64,000 nucleotides of DNA. Origin: Lycorma delicatula (Eukaryota > Arthropoda > Insecta > Hemiptera > Fulgoridae). The notes under the pieces are model-generated. The model was not told the DNA's origin and searched no databases. It was given only the letters and a program-made list of their open reading frames with translations. A program made the translations under genes and the position numbers. This document shows, piece by piece, positions 36,091 to 48,500 of the stretch; position 1 is the first letter of the stretch, and each line of letters begins with the position of its first letter. The stretch lies in assembly GCF_047948215.1 (NCBI RefSeq), contig NC_134455.1, positions 323,694,147 through 323,758,146 on the forward strand, in the 5' to 3' direction.

Positions 36091-37363
36091 AAATAAAGCA
36101 TTCAGAAAGTTTCTGTGCACTGGAATTATGAAAATCTAAAGACAAAACTTTCTTAATTATTACTTTGTATTTTTATTTCATTATTTTGTATAAACGGATA
36201 TTATAACAACTGGAGTACTTTATAGGTATGAAGAAAAATTACATTCTCCAACATCATTACAGCACTGTACGCGTTTCGATTTGTTTTCAAACACTTTAAC
36301 CAGCTAATGTACTGGAATGTGTCGTATGTATGACGTTATTGCTGTTTTCAGTTCGTCAATCGTGCACAGTCTGTTGCGATACACTGCTTGCTTCACTGCC
36401 CCTATAAAAAGTAATCTGGGGAAACCAGATCGGGCGACCCTGCAGGCCACAAACCCCTCAAAATGATTCGTTCATCAGAGATATTTCGTAAAAAGATCAT
36501 TGACCTGTTTTAGCTGTGTGCACTGTGGCGCCATCGTGTTGGAACTAACCACGGCTGGTCTCTATTTCTGTTAACCGACTAATGAATTTGTTAAAACAGC
36601 ACAATAACGATCACTATTAAACTGTATTTTCAATAGAGATTGGACCCACAATGCACGTTCTACTCACATCGACCCGGACTCCAATTTTGTTTTCGTGCAA
36701 AGATTGTTCGTGTAATTCATGAGGATTAGTTGTCGATCACAGTCATGTATTTTGTGAATTAATTACCCTCCCAGATGAAACCTCGTTCACCTGTAAAAAA
36801 TGTAATGTCAAGGATACCTACGGAATCTTGGTCGATAAAATGTTTAAACCGTTTAAATCTGTAGGTTTCAGATCTTTCTTACAGCTTTATATGCGGTAGG
36901 AAGTCCGATATCTTGCTGCTGGGCTGACTTACGCATTAACTTTGATGTCTTTCGGTCATAGCATACGGAATAATAAGCAGCTTCAGTTCGTTTAGTTTAG
37001 GTGGTATTCCACTTTGATCAGCGTCTTCAACAGTACATGTTGACCAAAGGTTTTCGATAAGAATTCGAAATGCGTTGCGGTAAGGAAATAAGTATTTGGA
37101 AACTTTTCAGAAAACTTTTGTGCTTCACTAAATCAGAAGTACACTTGTCGCCTTTACGAAAGACGTGCTCAACGTCTTTCAAAGAACCATTACGTTTGTC
37201 GCAACACGAAACGAAACGAAGCAAGTTCAATCGAAACTAAATAACTGACGTCTTGGTTTATTACTGAGCAACGTCAAACGAACCCACAGGGCAACCAACT
37301 GGCAGAACAGAATGCTCCATTTAATTCTAAAGCATACTGCGCAGCGACTTTCCGAACGCACTG
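36091..37363 (-). mobile_element. third Tc1/mariner-superfamily element, decayed
   Basis: The ends are inverted repeats. GCATTCAGAAAGTTTCTGTGCACT (36,098-36,121) pairs with the reverse complement of 37,336-37,359 (GCGTTCGGAAAGTCGCTGCGCAGT), with about 18 of 24 positions equal. The right end is followed by TA (37,364-37,365). The interior encodes a broken transposase on the minus strand. The family differs from the elements at 25,488 and 32,184 in both end sequence and protein. Confidence 0.8.
36240..37236 (-). pseudogene. decayed mariner-type transposase
   Basis: From the right, 37,130-37,230 encodes KDVEHVFRKGDKCTSDLVKH, the N-terminal motif (VEHVFRxGDKYTxxV) of an insect mariner-like group. 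Near 36,690-36,740 comes NPHELHEQSLHENKIGV, then VSRTCIVGPISIENTV, which is the segment just after the first catalytic Asp in that group. Near 36,330-36,420 is LFIGAVKQAVYRNRLCTIDE, followed by LKTAITSYIRHIPV and a C-terminal VFENKSKRVQCC. The QDGATAH and SPDL…D blocks are eroded, and several frameshifts and stops occur. It is plainly dead; the family order makes the superfamily call safe. Confidence 0.8.
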
Positions 37364-37485
37364 TAGAAATACAAAATAAATATTAAATCATTAGTTGATG
37401 GAGAAGCATAGTCAATTTCCAGTTAAAAACACAGAATAAATTCAAATTTTTTGAAAAGCTGAAAAAAATGAATTGAAGAGAAAAA

Positions 37486-37830
37486 ATGAATCGTTTAGAG
37501 GAGGAATTTTGGAAGCGACTGAAGAAAGTGGCTAATCATAGGAGAGGTGAAGCAAGGTTTAATGAGAAGAGTTAAGAGGCTATCAAAAGAAAACAAGAGT
37601 AGTCTATAGACAGAGCAATAGCAATAGCTGCAACAGCAACACACAACAAGGGGAAGTGTATAAAAGAGTACCTAGAGAGACACATGATATGCACGCGTAG
37701 GGAGAAAAGAAAAATCTCTAAATGGAATGGAATGCAAAGTTGGCAGGAGTTTATTACTCCCTACTCCATCGCAGAACCTGGACAGAGTCCCTTGCTGCTG
37801 GATCATTCTAATCGGGCTTGTTTTTTTTAA
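37486..37830 (+). pseudogene. coding-like frame with two stops, unrecognised
   Basis: From ATG at 37,486 the plus strand reads MNRLEEEFWKRLKKVANHRR, then a TAA and a TAG, and continues in the same frame as SIDRAIAIAATATHNKGKCI and KEYLERHMICTRREKRKISK. It then runs on through NGMQSWQEFITPYSIAEPGQ to a TAA near 37,830. The purine-rich, Arg/Lys/Glu-rich composition differs sharply from the neighbouring DNA and looks like an eroded gag-like or ORF1-like protein. No zinc knuckle, protease or RT motif is seen. It directly precedes the GC-rich island at about 37,900. Confidence 0.35.
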
Positions 37831-38160
37831 AAGGGTTATTTTTAATCTCGGATCTAGTTTTTCAAGTTTTGTTTATTATTAATTTAGTGAATTTAAGACG
37901 GATTTAATTGCATTCCAATCCGTTGTTAAACCAGCGTTATCGAACCCATTTCATGGGCCGACCGCGGAAGGCTAGGCTTATAAAGCCTGTCCTCCCGACG
38001 TAATTCCCCTTCAGACCGTCCACTGAAGTCCTTTCGGTGCTAACTCTTTAATAGGCTAGCAGGAATACGTCACAACGGGGCACTAGCTATAAGGAGGGAG
38101 CAATGCGTCCCCTTTTCCGGAGGAGTCGCAATTGCTGGGTTATTTTGTCTTACTGTAAGT
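37740..38160. other. GC-rich island, possible retroelement untranslated region
   Basis: 37,930-38,130 is markedly GC- and CpG-rich for this window ('gggccgaccgcggaaggctagg', 'gtcctcccgacg', 'ccttttccggaggagtcgc'). It has no long frame and no terminal repeat that I can find. It lies between two purine-rich, coding-like stretches, suggesting a leader or spacer of an old retroelement; this is a guess. Confidence 0.35.
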
Positions 38161-41100
38161 TTTGAAATAGGAGAGGTTGTGTAGAAGCTCTTCATCCGCT
38201 AGAATCTCTAAATGAACAACTGATAAATGCCGAGGAGTATAGAAACGGGAATTTTTAGACAAGTTAACTGACGTGCAAGATTTTTCAAGAACGGCTACTC
38301 TTTCCTCAATTCCTGATAAACGGTCAAAATGATCAAGAATAAGAATAGTGAACTGGTGATTAAGAAAGGAAGAACTATTTTAAGGAATTTGTAAATAACC
38401 TCTCAGGGAAAGTTGTGGAAAATTAAAAATTAGACTTTGAAGGGTGTTACCAGTGACGGAGGAGCAGACTAAAATTGAAATAGAAAACGTATTGTAAAAA
38501 ATAAAGATTAATAAATTATCATATACTGAAGAAATCTTCAACAGAATTCTGGTTTCACAAGTGTGCCTACTATCGATTACATTTTCTTTCTGAGACAAGC
38601 TATTCAGGAAATCTGGAAATGATATAAAAGCACGATTTCTGTTGGGATTTTACAAAAAAAATGTGGTAGAATCAGTTGAAAGAAATTATGGGAGGCAATC
38701 TAAGAGGCAGGAATTCTAATAAATTGTTCTGGTGAGACTGGAATAAGACAAAAAATGAAAATATTCGCTTGTTAATGTACTTATTACAGGAAATGAGGTA
38801 AAAACAAATAGGACTGAGAATCAACCAAGGGAAGACCAAAAGGGAAAACTTAAGCATCACAAGATGCTAAAGTGCTGTGCGATGCTTAAGATATGATCAA
38901 TTTTTGAGATTTTAGCTCTTCAAATACCTGTAAGTACAGAAAATTGAAGTAGTAATATAGAAAAGGAAATAATGGTTCGATTATATTCTGCTACAGGGGA
39001 TGGTTTTATGAATTGAATAAACTGTTCGGTATGTTCAAAAATGTTCAAGAACAAAAAATATAAATCATGAGACCGCTTCTAACATTTTACCTGAAAAATG
39101 GGCCTTTAAGAAAATGAAAGAAAAGATTTTATTTTTTGAGAATTAGGTTCTGAAGGAGGCTTTTTTGAACAGGTACAGAAGGATGGAGTCAGACAAACAA
39201 AGAATGCGGAGTCTAATGAATAGTTCAAGGAAACTGATGTAACAATAATAATATTGAAAGATTTGAACTGGTTTGAATGTGTTCTGAGGAGTAAACGTGT
39301 ATGAACAGAAACCAGGAGGAATACTACCGCTAGAGAAAGCCAAGCTTTGGGAGGGGGTAATTAAGGAAGGATCTGAACTCGATTACAGCCAATAAGAGCA
39401 CGGTGACTGACGCAGAAGCACGAGGAGGCTTCAGAGTAATAATGAATCGTCTTCGGTTTACGTGCCCGATTAATGATGGTGGTAGTGGTAATAGATGCAA
39501 TGGTAGATGGCTAGATGTAGTAATTCTGTATTTGTGTCAGCGTTTACATGCATTCTAAGAACGGTGTCTGGAATGCCCAACCGTATTAGTCTGCAACTAC
39601 TCTTAGAACAATCGTTACATTTAAGGCCTGTGTATTCAGTGCTCATTTTTGAGTTAATAAACGGAAATAAAAACACAGAATACTGTATTACAAAAAGAAA
39701 TAAAACAAACGCAGTAAACAAAACACACAGTTTGATATATTAATTTTATGAACCGAAACGGACTACCTCATTCCTAATACTCCAGTATTTTCAATACAAA
39801 GTTTATGGTACGGTTTATCAATCAGCAATTTAGCAATCTAAGTTTCTAAAGATTTTCAGAAACACTAGTAAAATCCTCCACTACAAAAACCAGATTAATG
39901 TTCTGTTGTAAAGATGTGTTTGTTACCAATTAATAAGTAAAAGCGATTAGAAAATATTTATGTTTTAAGTAATTATAAATTATTTGTATAAAAAATTATA
40001 AATCGCAAAAAATATTTATATTATATATTAAAAATGATAATTTAAAAGTTAGTCAAAAGCTTACAAAACTGAAGGTTTTAGCTTAAAGGCTGACGACGAC
40101 TATGAATGTAATACGAGAAGAAGTTGTGGACGAAATGACCTCATGCTTGAAAAATGACTACTTCGATAGGCGTGGATCAAATAGGAACGTTTACAATTAA
40201 ACTTGTTCGCATAGACTTTTTTAAATAAATTCGAAGGAAGTTGTGTGTAATTTCTTGACTATATCGATGAGTATAACTTTTGAAGTTTTCTTAACGATAA
40301 AACTCTTTCGCATGTAGGGGGGTTTTATTGTTCACAGGTCGAGTAATTTCAAGTTAATATTATTTTATTTTAACTTTGTTTAGAATAATGTTGCAAGACG
40401 TGGGACTATAAAACTAAAATCACTATCTACATTTATAACTTAATTATAGCTTACTGAGCATACAAGAATTGGTAAAGGCATTTTAGACATTTGTAGAACA
40501 CGCGTGTTCTGAATATTTTACTTAATGGTTTAATAACTATCATTCGACTATCTCTGTAGAATAATTATGACAAATTTTTGGGAATAAAATATAAATAAAT
40601 TGGAAGAAAGAAGACGGGGCGAGCAGCAATTTTATTTTCTGATGTCATCACATTTGGTGATGTTTATGACATGATGTTAAGTATTTTATGACCATAATGA
40701 AAACTGTTAGCACGCGTTAATCGCAATTAACAGAAGTAATCGCTAATTTCTGATACTAAGTACAAAAACGTTTATACATCTCTTTACATTTCGGTAAGAG
40801 CTGATAGAATCAAAATCACTCATCCAGAAAATAAGTTTTAAACATTTGGCCCGATCTATGAAGAATTATTTATTTAAAAAGATTCGAAACCGGAGTATTT
40901 TTTAAACCTCCGACTTCTGTAACCATATTATCTTACTTAAAAGATAAATGAGTTAAATGAACAAAAAAAAAAAAAACACCAATTCCTCAAATATTGATAT
41001 TTTTCAATCGTGAATGTTTCAGCACGCAAAGGCAAGTGGGATGTTTGACCAGGCTCTAGCGTTAAAATATGAAGAGAAGGTTCTAAGATAAAAATATAAT

Positions 41101-42598
41101 ATTATTTTGTAAATATTAACAGTTTTATTTATTTTTAAAATAAAATCCTGTCTTATCTAGTTAAAATTAAAATTACAAATATTACGTTTGTTTTAATATT
41201 TAAGTAATTATTAAAAATTTAATTAAGTATGAAATTCATGTACAGTAACTATACGATAGATTCGTTAATGTTCACGATTTTTCTTTTCAAAAGAAAAGCG
41301 CAGTAAAAACTTTGCTGGAACTTTGTATAATTAACGCTTTAATAATATTAGTGATTTCATAGATTTAATTCTTAGATATTTTATCTCAACAAATGACTCT
41401 TGTCAAAGCAGTTATGCCGTTTGGATTATCATTTTCAGAATTTAGCTGTAACGAAACACCAAGTACTTAAACTGTTTAAAATAAGATTGTTAACAGTATC
41501 GTAAAATTAAATTCAGCAGTTACGTACAAAATCATACGGTGATTTCAAGGCTTTAATATATAATTCATGACCGTTAAACATATACAATTTATTAGTGATT
41601 AAAGACTTTAATTAATGATTAACACCTGTCATATTTTTTCGAAAATAAATGAGATAACTATTATTAAAAATTTACCTACTAGACTTACGTAGAAGCAGGG
41701 AAGGGTACCCATTGAAATAAACAAATTAAAAATAAAAATTTGAAACTAAAATTATTACAATATGTCGGCAATCAATGAATACAATTTTTCTCCATTAAAT
41801 TCCTAATAAAAATTCCAACGACTGTTTCGGGTTTAGTGGACTTCATTCACAAATTTATTTAGTTTTTACTAGACTTCAGAATGACTCTCGTTTCGTTTTA
41901 ATTTTTATAAATCCGCTGATGTTCTAAGATGTAGCAGGAGAAAGAAATATCGAAAAATTTAATTCTCGGTAAACTTTTTAAATATATGCAGTGAAGAAAT
42001 AATGTAACTAAAATAAAAATTGGTGGTCAGAGAAATCAAACAAAGGCTTAAGATTCGTTGAGAATGTTGTTCTTTGGCTGCTAAAACTAAGAACAAATTA
42101 TTTGGGCAATATGAATTCACATCTAGTAGATAAAATGCACCTTAAAATATAAATAATAAAATACGACAAACCTATTTAAGGCAGGAAAATTGTAGCATAT
42201 TTGCGGATAAATATATTTATTATTTTTCAATAAAGGTTTAATGAATGGATTAAACAAGAAGTCATAAAAAAGCGATGATTTTATAACAATTAAAAGGACC
42301 TTTCCTCCAGAAAAAAATTCGAATCTTTTCTTTCACTCTTTGTGATGTAATACTGTAACCTTTCTTGTGTGCGATGTAATCAAAAATTGATTTGACGGTT
42401 CTAAAATCTGGGTGGTCACTTACAGCTTTAAATTCGAAGTGTCGGAAAAAAAAATCAATGAAAGTTTTTTTAGTTTGCGCGGTCGTGCAAGGCGTAAATT
42501 TACGTTTTTTTTAGATATGGAAAAGTTAGTGTATAGTAGAAGTAATCTCTAGACTTATAGACACAAACAGTCAGGATATTTTTGAGAGAACCTTGTGA
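38161..42598. other. non-coding stretch with short inverted repeats
   Basis: 38,160-39,430 keeps a purine-rich plus strand with coding-like but broken pieces (for example SGNDIKARFLLGFYKKNVVE near 38,610), so it may continue the unknown element to its left. CTTAAGCATC/GATGCTTAAG (38,849-38,858 and 38,881-38,890) form a perfect hairpin. AGAACACGCGTGTTCT (40,495-40,510) is a perfect 16-bp palindrome. From 39,750 to 42,598 I see only AT-rich sequence. Confidence 0.4.
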
Positions 42599-43426
42599 AA
42601 ATATTGTGAAACAAGAGTTTAATACGGAGTCAAAACACCGATATTAAAAGATATCAACAAACAAACAAAAATTGGGTAAAAATTACTTTACAATCTTCAG
42701 AAACGGTTATTATTTAATCAATTATCATTTAAATCATCATTTAATTATCAATTAATCATTAAAATCGTTTAATCAATTTATAGCGTGTGGCTGTTAAAAT
42801 ATGCTAAAATAGCGCTATTAAAAGATGGAGAGATATTTTTACCTCCGACAGTCGAACGCCAAAGCGTATACGTATTTATGTTTTTACGTATTATAAGCGT
42901 ATTTATGTATTTGGCCAAAAATTACGTTATTTGTCCCCTTGTAACTTTTGAACGAATAAAAAAGATTTCAGTTATTTTTTTTATTACTTAAGAAATGATT
43001 TCAGGCATTCAAATATTGTGAAACAAGAGTTTAATACGGAGTCAAAACACCGATATTAAAAGATATCAACAAACAAACAAAAATTGGGTAAAAATTACTT
43101 TACAATCTTCAGAAACGGTTATTATTTAATCAATTATCATTTAAATCATCATTTAATTATCAATTAATCATTAAAATCGTTTAATCAATTTATAGCGTGT
43201 GGCTGTTAAAATATGCTAAAATAGCGCTATTAAAAGATGGAGAGATATTTTTACCTCCGACAGTCGAACGCCAAAGCGTATACGTATTTATGTTTTTACG
43301 TATTATAAGCGTATTTATGTATTTGGCCAAAAATTACGTTATTTGTCCCCTTGTAACTTTTGAACGAATAAAAAAGATTTCAGTTATTTTTTTTATTACT
43401 TAAGAAATGATTTCAGGCATTCAAAT
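42599..43426 (+). repeat. 412-bp tandem duplication, two copies
   Basis: Unit 1 is 42,599-43,010 and unit 2 is 43,011-43,422, followed by four bases (AAAT) of a third unit. Reading the two copies side by side I find no difference. Each contains the same 68-codon frame (42,785-42,991 and 43,197-43,403), which has no recognised motif. The base before unit 1 (A, 42,598) differs from the end of unit 1 (C), so the borders are exact. Inside each unit are AT-rich direct repeats of ATCATTTAA/ATCAATTA type and a CpG-bearing block (acctccgacagtcgaacgcc). Confidence 0.95.
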
Positions 43427-45239
43427 GTCCGAAGTTGTGTACTGCTTTTGAAATAGATTTTCACGCGACTGGAAAGCTTCTCAGCGAACATGGGGTCCCC
43501 GTTTCGCCAACGCTAACAGGAATTCTTTCCATCACACATGTTGACGTCGAACCGACGTTTTTGCCATCGGGGTTTTTAAAATCTTCAATATTTTCTTGTT
43601 AGAAGTATAAAAATAATTTAATAATACTTCAGTCACAACTAATGTTACTTTTGTAGTTTTAATTTATGATGGTTTTCATAGAAAATGGTTGTATAGAAAT
43701 AAACATAATAAAGGTAATATATTAAAATAAAAATATCTTTATCTTTGCCGATTTGCAACTTTTTGGGTTTGCGAGTTGCTTACATATAAATTTGTCTCCG
43801 AATCGATCAAAATCAGTGATAACATTTAACAACGTCAGGATAGTAGCCTGCAAATGTTTAATTCTTCGTCGCTTTAGTTATAATTGCAAGGATTTTTGTC
43901 TGATATTTTCTATATATTTACCTAAGGCACTAGTCAATGATGGCTGAAAACTTCCACGCGGCCTGGAATTCAAAATGTACGCCCTCGAAGTCAGTTTGTT
44001 TTTAAATGATTCTGAATTATATTTGAAATATGAAAAAAATTAATAATAGTTCAAAATTTCTGCGGTCGATAGATGAAAAAGTGTAGAAGGCTTAAAAATA
44101 AATAAGTAAAGCTGAAAAATATACGCCTTAGAAAAGATTTATGACGAAAAGAGGTTGCCAAAGCCGTCATTTTGAATTCTAACAGTTTTGTGACTACCTT
44201 TTAATAAAAAGATAAAATTTTATTTATTTTCAAATATACTTCAAAATATCGCAGTACACCATGAAGGCATAAAACAAACAAACAGTTTACCTGTCGGAAG
44301 CGACTATTTTTGTAAATTTTATTATATACGGCTTAACTCAATTTTATCCAGTATTTTCATTTTCGAATTACACTGAATTACACAATAGAAAATCACACTA
44401 AACTGTAAATAAACGGCGCAAGGTAAGAATAAAAAAGATATGTACAAGTATAATTTGCATCCTTGTTCAAAAATATACATGGGTATAAAGAAATATAAAT
44501 TTCTATTCTCAACGAAAGTATCATTTGCAAGAAATATTAGACGAGCATCTAAATTATATCAGATAAGAACTTTTTATACATAAAAAAAGAATTTCCTTGT
44601 CTCTCTCTCACTTTCCCAAAAATCGAAGATGGAACGTTAGCAGGCGCCATGCGCTACTCGCCTTCTCAACTTCCGCCTGTCTCTCCTCCCTTCTATTAAT
44701 CAATTTCTAGTGGGAAAAATGTCATTATTGAAAGCGAAAGAAGCCTAAGGGATAAAATAGAAATACGACAGTGAAAATGAGAAGGCGAGGTCAGTTATAA
44801 AAAAAAATTAATTTATGCCTTTTTCATGAAAACCAGCTTAGGTATGGAAAAAAATCAAAGAACTGAAATAAATTTTCGTAAATGAAAATGTTGTTTCAAC
44901 ACCATCCCTTCAACAGATGTCATTTTTTAAACAAAATTTTTAAGACCTATCGCTATAATAAAGACAAAGTAGTATCGATTCGATATCCGTGAATCGACGT
45001 GCACGTCGATGCTAATATAAGGTTTATTATTCTATTGAATAATGCCCGCTTTCTTGACGGTATAAACGCTGTAAACAACATAAAACATTTTTTCTTATTT
45101 AACAGTGTAAAACAACATTTTCCTTCCTGATTATTTTTAAATGTCTATCACTTTGGAGTCGAAAAAAATTAAAGATTTGCAGACAATAATGAATTAAAAT
45201 AAAGTGTAAGTAAAGTAAGATATATATATATATATATAT
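43427..45239. other. non-coding stretch
   Basis: 43,430-43,580 is GC-richer ('gaacatggggtccccgtttcgccaacgc') without a frame. 44,600-44,700 is pyrimidine-rich with CpGs ('gcgccatgcgctactcgcc'). Neither shows element ends. A short (TA)n lies at about 45,220-45,239. Confidence 0.4.
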
Positions 45240-45560
45240 TTCTCCAACCAGTTTTCCAACCACTGCCGCTTCTGGGTTTGTGTATGAAGGCAAATGCAAT
45301 TACTACTATCGGCTTGCCGAGCCTGCAGATGCAGCGTAATGTTAAGTGTAAATATACCGGTGAAAATGTAGTCTGGACCAGTCTCAGGCCAACCACTCCT
45401 GAGACATGTGGTTAATTGAAACCCAACCACCAAAGATTGTATCGACAGTCTAGCATGCAAATCCATATAAAAGCAACTGGATTTACAAGAACTCAAACCT
45501 TAGAACTCTCTACTTTGAAAATCAGCTGATTTTGCGATGAGTTTAACCACTAAATAATTA
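45240..45560 (-). repeat. SINE copy D, diverged subfamily
   Basis: The central part matches the other SINE copies: 'tgtaaatataccgg', 'accagtctcaggccaaccactcctgagacatgtggttaattgaaacccaaccaccaaagat', then 'ctagcatgcaaatccatataaaagcaactggatttacaagaactcaaacctt'. The head is a remnant ('tcagctgattttgcgatgagtttaaccacta'). The distal 100 bases ('ccaaccagttttccaaccactgccgcttctgggtttg') differ from copies A, B, C and E, so this is another subfamily or a fusion. Minus frames here are repeat shadows. Confidence 0.75.
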
Positions 45561-48500
45561 GTAAAGTAATAAGTAATTATAAATAAAGTAATTAGTTTCA
45601 GTGTAAATCAGTAACCTTGAAATATTTTCGCCATTTATTTCTACAAGTTAACGAGAATTCTGAAACCATAATTACCATTAGCAAATATAAATCTGTAAGC
45701 TATACGATTCCACATTCTCGGCTTATCGTACAATAGATCCAGTTATGTTTATTTATAGAGTCGATATTATCTCATCGATAAAATATACACTTTGAACAAA
45801 CTGATGCAAATTAACATACGGGAAAGTTTCGAAGAACTGATAAATTTTTCAAAGTAAACTTGTTTTAATTCTCTAGCTATCTTATATTAATAAACATACG
45901 AGTATAATTTCAAACGACGAGATGTTTTCGCTTACGGAAACACATTTTTCGATGACAAACTTTTTATTACATAAATCCTCAGATTAAAAAATTTCCGTTC
46001 TTAAATACACTTTAAAAAAATATATTTTGGTTAATTGATTTAAAATATGCATACTCAACTCATGAAATCCCTACACATTTATATAGAAATTCGATTTGAA
46101 ATAAGTAATATTCTCAAACGATAAATAGATATGAAAATTAAGTATCAGAAAAACGTGTAATAAAAATATTTTGGGATCAAAAATTCCATAACTACAATAA
46201 CTCAAAACCCCCAATAGTAATACGTTTTGAGGTCAAAACATAGCGATTAAAAATCCCATTAAATAAGTAGAATTTATTAGTCTTCAAATAATGCTTAAAC
46301 TACAATGCTACAAAAAACTCATCTCATAAAAACAAAGAAGGTAAATTTTATTACTTTTATATATTAGTAAAATTATTTATTTTTCTACAAAATTTAAAGT
46401 ATGGACTGTTGTTTACCTCGTATGTTTTCGGAGATACTGTATATAAATAAAATTTAAAGTGTCATAGTTTTATTTAGATATTTTAATCTCGTTATTATCT
46501 AATATAACTCCAAAAATATCGTCTTAGCAGCACAGTACCTGGAATTTTTTAAACGTTTCGTTTTAATTTTTGTCTTAAATCTTTATCACATGTTATTACA
46601 CCGATGTAGTATAATAAAAGAAACACGCTATTTATATCCGTATTTACATTATATTCGTATAAATATCGATAACATTATACATTTAGTTAATAAGACAATA
46701 AACTGGTTTAGGTGATCTGAACTCAAATATATTCCTATTTTAGGTGAATTCTCTGGCTCATCATATTTCACTCGACCAGCTAAATGCGACTCTAAACCAT
46801 TTTGAGTGAAGTAATCATAAATAAATAACTTTCTACATAGATCTATATAGTATTGGGTTTTAATAATGTCTAATAAAAACTAAAAATCACTTCTGTAATT
46901 TAGAACAGTAAAAAATCAGTATCTCAAATAACACTGTGTGCCTTTTATTTCTAAGGATATCGATTAGCTTATCTAAATGCTAAAATTTTAATAGTAAAAT
47001 TTATTCATAATACTTGTTAAAACCTTTTTTTAATTTTTTCTTAGAAACATTTTTATGATGCTGATACCATCTTTATGGTTAGTGACTTTTTAAAATTTTA
47101 TCGGTGTGATATTCACTTAATTACACATTTAATTAATTTATTCTTTAACATTTTTTATTACAATTTTCATAATTTTTTAGGGGAAATATGTTAATTTGTA
47201 ATTATATGTTAATATTTGTAATTTGTAATTTTGGTGTTAAAATGTAATGAAGTGTTTTATCATACTGATTTCTCTAACAAGAGGCGTAGCAACTTCCAAT
47301 ACTAAAACGTACATGCGTGTCGTTTAAAGTATATGTAGCTTATTGTTGTAAATAAAGAAAAAATACTGGGAACGATTTTATAACATAAAAATTTAACGTA
47401 AGATTAAATCTAAAACAGTGCTACCAACCTGAATTCTTGAACTCCAAGATATATGTACCACAGGGTGAACATGATTAGGTTGGTATCTCTTCTCCCTTTA
47501 CAAAATAAAGATAACTATTTTAAAATCGTTTGAACTGTAGTCCATTCACTTAACTTAAAGAGAAATTGAATTTAACATTGTAATTTACCAAAATATTATA
47601 AAAATTTCAAAATAAAACTGAACGAAATAAAACTGAGTGCTGTCGAGTAGAAATAGGCACGTCGCGGTACGAAACGGTGCGGTGTAACTCTATCTAGAGA
47701 ACATGATTATTTTTAACTCTAGTCACTAAAAGTGCAACGAATGATTCACTAGTTTCGACGCGTTACTGTGAAAATTGTATTTCCTTTTGACCGGAAAATG
47801 TTAAAAGTAACCTCTGAATATTTCTTAACGAGTCACCTGACAGTATCTCTCTTCCTTTGCCTTATTGATCAACAGGGCTGCCTCTACCGTTCATGAGCAG
47901 TAGCCCGCAACTGATTTTCCAGCTAAAAATGTCACAACGCGAAGGGGTTTTCAATCTCAATGCGTTGCGTAATTTGTTTACACTCGCTTGCATTTAATTA
48001 CGTTTTTCCTTTTTTTTTTCTATCAAAATATTTTTCCCTGTCAGATATATGTCAAATATTGTTAATTCTCTTACTAATTAAAGTAACATATTTAATAAAC
48101 GGCTATGTCTTTAAAAGATTTTCTTAATAATAAAAAAAAAACAAATTTATAATTATAAATACAATAATTAAAATAATTTCTAAAACATTTATCAATCTAT
48201 CCGAAGTTGGCAACAATGATATATGCAGTTTTACTTAAATTACAAAACCAGTACAGGTACAATAATTTAATGTTTAATTTGATAGTGTAATAAAATTAAA
48301 ATTTTAATTATTTCAAGACTACATATACGATAACAGCTTTTTTATAGTGTTTTTAGTATTGCTTATAATGTTAGACCGATACCGTTTCACAAGATAGAAA
48401 AATTTAATAGATCTATAAATTAAAGTTATATTACATCGATTATCGTTCATTAAATTAATGTTACACTGCAAGTAAGAAGTAACAAAATGTACTCTACTAA

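Larger units (their letters stand above)
31370..36200. other. CpG-depleted domain 2
   Basis: Between about 31,380 and 31,930 I see only one CpG, and from 33,400 to 36,180 about five per kb. The flanks at 30,850-31,370 and beyond 36,240 have ordinary counts. The transposon at 32,184-33,381 is somewhat richer in CpG than its host sequence. The left edge is near 31,370 and the right edge near 36,200. Confidence 0.6.

Noticed and set aside
42785..43403. Two identical 68-codon genes
   Set aside because: They are the same non-motif frame carried twice by the 412-bp tandem duplication.
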